A DNA stretch of 13,264 bases, taken from positions 1 to 13,264 of the forward strand of contig CAMWLA010000023.1 in NCBI GenBank assembly GCA_947174975.1, in the 5' to 3' direction. Position numbers and translations under genes: made by a program. Positions 1 to 5,593 of this stretch are shown one piece after another. The notes under the pieces were generated by a model. The model was not told the origin of the DNA, made no database searches, and saw nothing but the letters and a program-made list of their open reading frames with translations. The stretch is from an uncultured Clostridia bacterium (GTDB lineage: Bacteria > Bacillota > Clostridia > Christensenellales > Borkfalkiaceae). Each line of letters opens with the position of its first letter. The stretch's first letter is position 1.

Positions 1-1098
1 CTCCTTAGCAACACCTTTCAGCAGTTCGCGTATGGGTAAATGCTGGGGGCAAGCTTTTTCGCATTTGCCGCACTTTATGCAGTCGGAAGCCTTTCCGTTG
101 GTCTTTGTATGTACCTCGCTGTAATAATAATTTGCGTTCCAGTCGTGGTAAATGTTTTTCGTATTCATACACGCAAACAAGTCGGGAATTGAAATGCGCT
201 TCGGACAGCCGTCCGTGCAGTAACGGCAAGCGGTACAAGCAATTAAATTCATACCCTTGAACACGCCGCACACTTCTTTGACGGCTTGCATTTCCTTATC
301 ATTTAGCGGCTTGTACTCTTTCATATACGAAATATTATCGTTCATTTGCGACATATCGCTCATTCCCGACAACACCATGAACACACCCTTGCAGCCGGCT
401 GCAAAGCGGATTGCATAGCTTGCGGGACTTGCCTTTCCCAGCTCTTCAAAATACTTTTTAGCGTCCTCGGGAAGGTTGACGAGATTGCCGCCCTTCACGG
501 GTTCCATAACGATTACGGGCTTATCGTGCTTGTTGCACACTTCCAAACACTTTTTAGACTGAACCGCGGGGTCGTCGTAATCGACGTAGTTGAGCTGAAT
601 TTGTACGACCTCTATCTGAGGATACTCCGTTAAAATTTCGTCAAGAACGTCAGCCGTATCGTGGAAGGAAATACCTACGTGTTTTATCTTTCCTTCCTTT
701 TTAAATTCGAAAGCTTGCTCGTACGCGCGGCAACGCTTAAAATGAGCAAAGTTTTCCCTTGATTGCGCGTGCATTAAATAAAAATCGAAATAGTCTACGC
801 CGCATATTTTAAGTTGGCTTTCGAAAAAGGGGCGCACGTCCGCTTCCGTTTTGAAATAAAAATTCGTCAGTTTGTTAGTAAGAATATATTTATCTCTCGG
901 ATAGCGTTTCACAAGGCAGTCATGAAGAGCGGTTTCGCTTTTGCCGCTGAGATAGCCGTGCGCCGTATCGAAATAGTTAAAGCCGTTTTCTATAAACGTA
1001 TCTATCATTTTGTTGAATTCGGCGTAGTCGACGTTGCCGCCTTTCATAGGCAAGCGCATACAGCCGAAGCCGAAATTCTTTTTAACTTCGTTAAACAT
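1..1098 (-). CDS. 4Fe-4S aldo/keto reductase, 3' end outside window
   Basis: Predicted NAD(P)H-linked oxidoreductase of the aldo/keto reductase superfamily with a C-terminal ferredoxin-like part; the substrate is unknown. The 366 codons from ATG 1098 to the window edge contain no stop, so only the last few residues are probably missing. The N-terminal TIM-barrel part shows the expected tetrad: D44 and Y49 in NYFDTAHGY, K76 in TNKLT and H110 in FYLMHAQ. The C-terminal part has two cysteine clusters typical of 4Fe-4S binding: C288, C291, C294 and C298, then C340, C343, C346 and C350 followed by Pro. The start is preceded by GGAG at 8 bases. It lies one base after the cupin stop, so the two are almost certainly cotranscribed and probably translationally coupled. 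The family resemblance is strong; the physiological role is not known from sequence. Confidence 0.93.
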   Translation of the reverse strand, partial: MFNEVKKNFGFGCMRLPMKGGNVDYAEFNKMIDTFIENGFNYFDTAHGYLSGKSETALHDCLVKRYPRDKYILTNKLTNFYFKTEADVRPFFESQLKICGVDYFDFYLMHAQSRENFAHFKRCRAYEQAFEFKKEGKIKHVGISFHDTADVLDEILTEYPQIEVVQIQLNYVDYDDPAVQSKKCLEVCNKHDKPVIVMEPVKGGNLVNLPEDAKKYFEELGKASPASYAIRFAAGCKGVFMVLSGMSDMSQMNDNISYMKEYKPLNDKEMQAVKEVCGVFKGMNLIACTACRYCTDGCPKRISIPDLFACMNTKNIYHDWNANYYYSEVHTKTNGKASDCIKCGKCEKACPQHLPIRELLKGVAKE

Positions 1099-1099
1099 T

Positions 1100-1519
1100 T
1101 TATTTCTCCAAAAGGTTGTATTCTTCGTCGGTAACTTGCTCGCACCATTCCGTTTTGCCGTTCTCTGCGGGAACTTCTATTGCAAGGTGCTGAAACCAGC
1201 TGCTCTTTGCCGCGCCGTGCCAGTGCTTGACGTTTGCGGGGATATTGACCACGTCGCCCGCTTTCAGCGCGCGTGCGGGTTTGCCCCATTCTTGGTACCA
1301 ACCCTCGCCCGCCGTAACAAGCAGTATCTGACCTCCGCTCTTATCCGCGTGGTGTATATGCCAGTTGTTTCTGCAGCCAGGTTCAAACGTTACGTTGCCG
1401 ATTGCAACTTGCTCGGTTGACAGCATATTGAGATAGCTTTGACCGATAAAATATTTTGCGAAAGCGTCGTTTTTACCGCCTATGGGAAACGCGCTCATTT
1501 TGTCCATGTTATTATTCAT
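1100..1519 (-). CDS. Small cupin-domain protein
   Basis: A 139-residue single-domain cupin, a beta-barrel fold that usually binds a divalent metal. Motif 1 is visible at residues 48-71, with H54, H56 and Q64 as likely metal ligands. Motif 2 spans residues 88-101, with H99 and H101 in KHWHGA. The stretch GEGWYQEWGKPAR and the KHWHGA motif are typical of the cupins often found beside or fused to carboxymuconolactone decarboxylase domains, and that is its neighbour here. ATG 1519 is chosen because AGGAG lies 7 bases upstream; M5 and M8 are less well placed. The stop is one base before the aldo/keto reductase start. No catalytic activity can be assigned; small-molecule binding or isomerase/oxygenase-like chemistry are both possible. 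Confidence 0.92.
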   Translation of the reverse strand: MNNNMDKMSAFPIGGKNDAFAKYFIGQSYLNMLSTEQVAIGNVTFEPGCRNNWHIHHADKSGGQILLVTAGEGWYQEWGKPARALKAGDVVNIPANVKHWHGAAKSSWFQHLAIEVPAENGKTEWCEQVTDEEYNLLEK

Positions 1520-1537
1520 ACATCACTCCTTTTTACA

Positions 1538-1567
1538 ATTATACCACGATATCCGTGCTTGACGCAA
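1538..1567 (-). promoter_or_regulatory. Putative promoter for the cupin and aldo/keto reductase genes
   Basis: On the minus strand a perfect -10 TATAAT (1538-1543) lies 18 bases from a weak -35 TTGCGT (1562-1567). The spacer contains the short dyad CACGGATATCGTG (1545-1557, 4-bp arms), which could be an operator. Transcription would start near 1531, so the AAGGAG of the cupin gene would sit almost at the RNA 5' end. This would let cupin and reductase be expressed apart from the upstream CMD gene. Confidence 0.5.
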
Positions 1568-1577
1568 ACTCTCTCGG

Positions 1578-2327
1578 CTATTTCGCAGCCTCTTCCACGC
1601 AACGGAGTGCGTTTAACGAGCGGGGATAGCCGATATACGGAAGGCACTGCGATACGACTTTTATTAAAAACTGTTTATCGTTGCCGATACGCATATTTGC
1701 CTTTGCGTGGGAAATAAGCTGCGGTTCGCACCCGCCTTGTGCGGCAAGGAAACAGAATGTAATCATTTCCCGCTGTTTTAAATCGAGCCCTTTCCGCGTG
1801 TAGTAATCACCAAAGCAGTTGTCTACAAGCCACTTGTTGATATGGCGCGTTTGGGGATTTCCCGCATTTGCAAAGCCGCGCATACCCTCGCCGAAAATAT
1901 CTATCTGCGCTTGTTCGCCCTTTTCAAGGCGGGTTTGAGCCGTGGTTGTCGATTGACCTTCAAGCGGAAGAGAAACGCCCTTTTCTACAAGAATTTCGTT
2001 TGTTGCTTTAAGAAATGGAAATACTCTGCCTATGCCGAGATATGCAACCGACTGGTAAACGATTTCTTTTATCTCAACGGGCGTAACGCCAAAATTGAGT
2101 GCGGCGCCCAGCATGACCTTGTATTCTTCAACGCCTTGACACCCGATAAGAGTTGCAAGTATTGCCATAAACCTCGTTTTACCGTCCAAATCGTCTTGAT
2201 TTACGACTTCGTCAAACGCAAAGTTGTCAAACAACTCTATAAATTCGGGGTCGGTTTCGGCAAATATTGATTTGTATTCGGGAAACATCTTTTCGTGATA
2301 GCTTTTTACCTTTTCTGAAATTTTCAT
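1578..2327 (-). CDS. Carboxymuconolactone decarboxylase family protein (two CMD domains)
   Basis: A 249-residue protein with two tandem all-helical CMD/AhpD-fold units, roughly residues 48-113 and 182-246. The first contains GVTPVEIKEIVYQSVAYLG, a family signature. The second contains a related block with the pattern QGGCEPQLISHAK, including H207. Neither unit has the CxxC pair used by the peroxidase-linked AhpD proteins: C63 and C200 are single. A thiol-peroxidase role is therefore unlikely, and the enzyme may act on a small cyclic or quinone-like compound, or may not be an enzyme. ATG 2327 is preceded by AAGGA at 10 bases. It is the first gene of a same-strand set with the cupin and the 4Fe-4S aldo/keto reductase, a grouping common in anaerobic Firmicutes but without a settled function. 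Confidence 0.92.
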   Translation of the reverse strand: MKISEKVKSYHEKMFPEYKSIFAETDPEFIELFDNFAFDEVVNQDDLDGKTRFMAILATLIGCQGVEEYKVMLGAALNFGVTPVEIKEIVYQSVAYLGIGRVFPFLKATNEILVEKGVSLPLEGQSTTTAQTRLEKGEQAQIDIFGEGMRGFANAGNPQTRHINKWLVDNCFGDYYTRKGLDLKQREMITFCFLAAQGGCEPQLISHAKANMRIGNDKQFLIKVVSQCLPYIGYPRSLNALRCVEEAAK

Positions 2328-2366
2328 TTTTACACGTTCCTTTTTGCACGTTTAGCGAGATTTCTT

Positions 2367-2390
2367 ATTATACGACTATATTTTAACACA
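2367..2390 (-). promoter_or_regulatory. Putative promoter for the CMD-cupin-reductase genes
   Basis: A perfect minus-strand -10 TATAAT lies at 2367-2372, 39 bases upstream of the CMD start codon. The -35 region is poor: the matching distance, 17-18 bases away, holds only a T-rich ATTTT-like stretch, which belongs to the tail of the glmM terminator. The -10 is convincing; the whole promoter is less so. Confidence 0.42.
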
Positions 2391-2396
2391 AAATAA

Positions 2397-2419
2397 AGCG
2401 GAAAGCAAAGCTTTCCGCT
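2397..2419 (-). terminator. Intrinsic terminator after glmM
   Basis: A perfect 10-bp stem (arms 2397-2406 and 2410-2419) with a 3-base loop is followed on the minus strand by TTATTTTGT. It begins 15 bases after the glmM stop and separates the glmM unit from the CMD gene. The plus-strand side has no T tract, so it acts on the minus strand. Confidence 0.85.
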
Positions 2420-2433
2420 ATACGATTAATCTA

Positions 2434-3825
2434 TCATTTCTCTATAATATGCCCGCATGTGCGCAGCGCTTCAACTATTTCGTCTGCACACGTTTTACAC
2501 AGTTCAGCGGAATGAGCTTCCACCATTAATCTTAAAAGCGGCTCGGTGCCCGAAGCCCTTAAAAGCACTCTTCCGCCCGTACCCAGCTTTTTTTCGACCG
2601 ATTTAACTACGCTTTGCACGGCGGTATCGTTTAACGCGCTGTATTTATCCGTTACGCTTAAATTCAAAAGTGTTTGCGGGTAGATTTTCAGCGGCTTGCA
2701 TAGCTTTGAAAGCGTGGTCTTTTTTGCGATGACCGCCTCCATTACTTTTAAGCTTGTAAGTATTCCGTCGCCCGTGGTCGAATATTTTGAAAAGATAATA
2801 TGCCCCGACTGTTCACCGCCTAACCTACAATTATTTTTAATCATATACTCGTGAACGTATTTGTCGCCGACGGGAGTTTTCGCGTATCCTATACCCTCTT
2901 TTTCAAACGCCTTGTAAAGCCCTAAATTAGACATTACGGTAGTTACCACCGTATTTGTCAGAAGCTCGCCTTGCTCCTTCATATACATAGCGGAAAGATA
3001 CAGAATGTGGTCGCCCGTGACGACTTCACCGTTTTCGTCAACGCAAAGACATCTGTCCGCGTCGCCGTCGTACGCAAAGCCGATATCAAGCTTGTTTTCC
3101 TTGACTAACCTCTGCAAGCCCTCGATATGGGTCGAGCCCGCGTTTTCGTTTATGTTCAAGCCGTCGGGATTGGCGTTAATAACGTAGGTTGTTGCGCCCA
3201 GCGCATCGAACACGGCTTTTGCAATGTCCCACCCGCTTCCGTTGGCGCAGTCAAGCCCGACCTTAATTCCGCTGAAAGAATATATTCCGAGCGAAATGAG
3301 ATGACCTATATAGCGGTTTCTGCCCGAGGCGAAGTCAACCGTTTTGCCTATTTTGTCCCGCTCGGCAAAGGGAATTATCGGCATTTTTTTGCCGAACGCG
3401 ACGAGCTTACCGTCTATGTAGTCCTCGATTAAATTGCACACGCCGTCTTCCATTTTTTCGCCTTGCGAATTAATGAGCTTAATGCCGTTATCGTAATAGG
3501 GATTGTGGCTTGCCGAAATCATAATTCCGCAGTCGAAACGGTCAACGCGCGTTATGTACGCAACCGACGGCGTTGTGGTTACGTGCAGCATATATGCGTC
3601 CGCACCCGACGCGGTTAGCCCCGCGACAAGGCTGTATTCGAACATATAGCTTGAACGCCTTGTGTCCTTGCCTATTATAACCTTGGGCGGCTGCCTATCG
3701 CCCGCACGGCGTTTGAGTTCACCGAAGTACCAGCCCAAAAATCTTCCGACCTTGTAAGCGTGGTCTGCAGTTAAAGTTTTATTCGCTTCGCCGCGGAATC
3801 CGTCGGTTCCAAAATATCTGCCCAT
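2434..3825 (-). CDS. glmM: Phosphoglucosamine mutase
   Basis: Cytoplasmic enzyme converting glucosamine-6-phosphate to glucosamine-1-phosphate, on the route to UDP-GlcNAc and peptidoglycan. At 463 residues it is close to the usual 445-460. All four hallmark sites are present: the phosphoserine loop ISASHNP at 103-109 with catalytic S106, the Mg-binding DGDAD at 253-257, the sugar-binding GGEQSGH at 336-342, and the phosphate-binding RASGTEP at 423-429. ATG 3825 is chosen because it gives the family's usual MGRYFGTDGFRG start with AGAGG 8 bases upstream. An in-frame GTG three codons earlier (3834) lies inside that ribosome binding site. The gene starts 5 bases after the stop of the upstream hexapeptide-repeat protein, so the two are probably coupled, and an intrinsic terminator follows. 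Confidence in the family is very high. Confidence 0.97.
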   Translation of the reverse strand: MGRYFGTDGFRGEANKTLTADHAYKVGRFLGWYFGELKRRAGDRQPPKVIIGKDTRRSSYMFEYSLVAGLTASGADAYMLHVTTTPSVAYITRVDRFDCGIMISASHNPYYDNGIKLINSQGEKMEDGVCNLIEDYIDGKLVAFGKKMPIIPFAERDKIGKTVDFASGRNRYIGHLISLGIYSFSGIKVGLDCANGSGWDIAKAVFDALGATTYVINANPDGLNINENAGSTHIEGLQRLVKENKLDIGFAYDGDADRCLCVDENGEVVTGDHILYLSAMYMKEQGELLTNTVVTTVMSNLGLYKAFEKEGIGYAKTPVGDKYVHEYMIKNNCRLGGEQSGHIIFSKYSTTGDGILTSLKVMEAVIAKKTTLSKLCKPLKIYPQTLLNLSVTDKYSALNDTAVQSVVKSVEKKLGTGGRVLLRASGTEPLLRLMVEAHSAELCKTCADEIVEALRTCGHIIEK

Positions 3826-3830
3826 ACTTT

Positions 3831-4484
3831 TCACCTCTTTTGAGTTACTTCGCCGTTTTTTAAAATGCTGTCAGACGGGATTACTCCGCGCACGCAAGAC
3901 AAAGGATACACGGTTGTGTTCTTGCCTATCACAGTGCCGGGGTTCAAAACGCTGTTGCAGCCGACTTCAACTCCGTCGCCGATAATTGCGCCAAGCTTTT
4001 TCAAGCCCGTCTGAACACCGTTTACGGTAACGCACGTTTTATCGCATTTGACGTTAGAAGTTATCGCCCCCGCACCCAAATGCGCACGGTAGCCCAGAAT
4101 GCTGTCGCCTATATAGTTGAAATGGGGAACTTGAACGCTGTCGAACAAAATTGAATTTTTAAGCTCGGTAGAGTTGCCGACTACGCAGTTTTTACCGACG
4201 AGCGCGCTGCCGCGGATAAACGCACCGTGACGTATTTCGGCGTTTTCGCCGATAATGCACGGCGCGCCCAGATATGCCGTAGGCGAAATATTTACGGTTT
4301 TATGCACCCACACTTCGGGTGAAATTTCGTCGTATTCCGACTTGTCAAGGCTTAAACCTATACGCCTTATGTACGCTTTTAAACCCGAAAGCGCTTCCCA
4401 CGAGTTTTCGAACTTTTTGAGATAGCTTGCAGCCAAGGTGTGTTCGAGACTGAAAAGCTGTTCAATCTTAAAAAAATTTTCCAC
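3831..4484 (-). CDS. Left-handed beta-helix (hexapeptide repeat) protein, GlmU acetyltransferase-like
   Basis: A 217-residue protein. The first 55 residues are helical-looking. From about residue 58 it is made of hexapeptide turns, for example PCIIGENAEIRHGAFIRG and LGAIIGDGVEVGCNSVLNPG, which form a left-handed beta-helix, usually trimeric. VPHFNYIGD (119-127) matches the active-site region of the GlmU acetyltransferase domain: H121 and Y124 line up with the catalytic His and acetyl-binding Tyr there, and LGAGAITSN follows as in GlmU. There is no nucleotidyltransferase domain. Such proteins are often annotated as UDP-GlcNAc pyrophosphorylase, for which the sequence gives no support. Acetylation of a sugar phosphate, perhaps the GlmM product, is inferred from the fold and the adjoining glmM. 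The start is GTG 4484 with AGGA 7 bases upstream; an out-of-frame ATG at 4486 overlaps it. Confidence 0.88.
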   Translation of the reverse strand: MENFFKIEQLFSLEHTLAASYLKKFENSWEALSGLKAYIRRIGLSLDKSEYDEISPEVWVHKTVNISPTAYLGAPCIIGENAEIRHGAFIRGSALVGKNCVVGNSTELKNSILFDSVQVPHFNYIGDSILGYRAHLGAGAITSNVKCDKTCVTVNGVQTGLKKLGAIIGDGVEVGCNSVLNPGTVIGKNTTVYPLSCVRGVIPSDSILKNGEVTQKR

Positions 4485-4520
4485 ATATAATCCTATGCGG
4501 AAAAGCTAAAAAGTGATACG

Positions 4521-4542
4521 GGGCGGTTCCAAAGAACCGCCC
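4521..4542 (-). other. Strong GC hairpin between engB and the beta-helix gene
   Basis: A perfect 9-bp stem, GGGCGGTTC with GAACCGCCC, around a 4-base loop, starting 13 bases after the engB stop. On the minus strand it is followed by CGTATCAC and only then TTTTT, so it is a poor intrinsic terminator. It may be a leaky terminator, an mRNA 3'-end stabiliser or a processing site. The plus strand has no T tract. Confidence 0.6.
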
Positions 4543-4555
4543 AGTGTCTATGTAG

Positions 4556-5593
4556 TTAAATATTACTTAAAATGAGTTCGATTTTTTCAAGCACCTTGTC
4601 AAGCCCTTGCCGCGTTTGCGACGAAGTGACGATAATATCGTCCGCTCCGCATTTATAGGCGGTTGCAATGCTTTGAACTTGTCTGCCTATTGCCGCCTTT
4701 GAAAGCTTATCCGCCTTGGTGGCAATGATAGTGAACGGAATTATATTGTGATAAAGATATTCCGTCATTTGTAAATCGTCCGCGGTGGGTCCGTGACGAA
4801 CGTCGCATAATGCAAAGACGTGCTGTGCGCGCTTTTCCGCGAAAAACTCTTCCATTAAACGCGCCCACTTAAGTTTTTCTTGTTTGGAAACGCTTGCATA
4901 GCCGTACCCGGGGAGATCGGCAATGATGAAATTTCCGCAGTCGAAGTAATTTACGAGGCGCGTTCTGCCGGGGTCTTTTGATACCTTGGCAAGCTTTTTG
5001 CGGTTGGTAACCATATTGATAAAGCTTGATTTACCGACGTTCGATTTGCCGCAAATTGCAATTACGGGTTTTTCGGTTTCGATAAACTGTTCTTTGCTTG
5101 CCGCACTGGTTATGAACTGCGCGTTTTGTATTTTTGCAAGTGATTTTTCCATTTTTCTTTCCTTTACTTCAATGCTTAAACACGACGCGCCCGCCGCAGT
5201 AAATCCCGCCGACAATACAAACATCAACACGGAGACAGTATAATTCGACGAAGGGAAAAAGCAATTTTTGGGGTTTTGCGGGTCGTAGGCAACGGTCATT
5301 TTACTGCCGACTTTTTTGGGATGAGTCGACGATGAATTGTTTTGCTTGCGATACGTTTTACCGTCTACCGTGTACTCGACGACTTCCGCATACAGATATT
5401 TGTAGCCGCCGTGTTCGCTGTCGTGCGTGCGCACCGTCGCGATTTCGACGACGGTTGCTTCTATGCGGATATATTTATCGTCTTTTGTAAGCGTATCGGT
5501 AAGGTACCAGATTGCAAACACAAGCATGCCGATACCGATAACCAAGCCGATAACGCCGACCCAGCCTTCCCTACGGCGAAAGAGTTTTTTCAT
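4556..5593 (-). CDS. engB: DUF3592-like membrane domain fused in frame to EngB/YsxC GTPase
   Basis: One uninterrupted 345-codon frame. The C-terminal 198 residues (from M148) are the ribosome-assembly GTPase EngB (YsxC/YihA), needed for large-subunit maturation in other bacteria. It shows G1 GKSNVGKSS (182-190), the G2 Thr in GRTR (211), G3 DLPG (226-229), G4 TKAD (292-295) and a G5-like TSS (323-325). Residues 1-147 are not normally part of EngB. They hold a membrane segment at 13-31, a soluble beta-rich part with VDGKTYRKQ and VGSKMTVAYDPQNPKN typical of DUF3592, and a second membrane segment at about 118-140. M148 has its own AAGGA 7 bases upstream, and a start there gives normal EngB length, so a separate cytosolic EngB may also be made. 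The frame begins immediately after the lon stop (TAAATG) with AAGGGA as ribosome binding site. The usual neighbour order lon-engB is kept. Whether the full-length fusion is the main product is uncertain. Confidence 0.9.
   Translation of the reverse strand: MKKLFRRREGWVGVIGLVIGIGMLVFAIWYLTDTLTKDDKYIRIEATVVEIATVRTHDSEHGGYKYLYAEVVEYTVDGKTYRKQNNSSSTHPKKVGSKMTVAYDPQNPKNCFFPSSNYTVSVLMFVLSAGFTAAGASCLSIEVKERKMEKSLAKIQNAQFITSAASKEQFIETEKPVIAICGKSNVGKSSFINMVTNRKKLAKVSKDPGRTRLVNYFDCGNFIIADLPGYGYASVSKQEKLKWARLMEEFFAEKRAQHVFALCDVRHGPTADDLQMTEYLYHNIIPFTIIATKADKLSKAAIGRQVQSIATAYKCGADDIIVTSSQTRQGLDKVLEKIELILSNI
5152..5164 (-). promoter_or_regulatory. Internal ribosome binding site and ATG for stand-alone EngB
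   Basis: Within the fused frame, AAGGA (5160-5164, minus strand) lies 7 bases before the ATG at 5150-5152. Translation from here gives a 198-residue protein beginning MEKSLAKIQNAQF, like ordinary EngB N-termini. It suggests dual products or a recently lost stop codon between two genes. Confidence 0.65.

Noticed and set aside
346..1134. Plus-strand open frames opposite the aldo/keto reductase
   Set aside because: They are antisense to a well-supported reductase with a full catalytic tetrad and iron-sulfur cysteines, and lack recognisable domains.
3826..3834. GTG 3834 as the glmM start
   Set aside because: It overlaps the AGAGG ribosome binding site; ATG 3825 has correct spacing and matches the family N-terminus.
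4556..5593. The EngB fusion as a simple assembly error
   Set aside because: Both parts are intact and in one frame with no break in coding quality, so a base error removing a stop is possible but not indicated by the sequence. Reads are needed.
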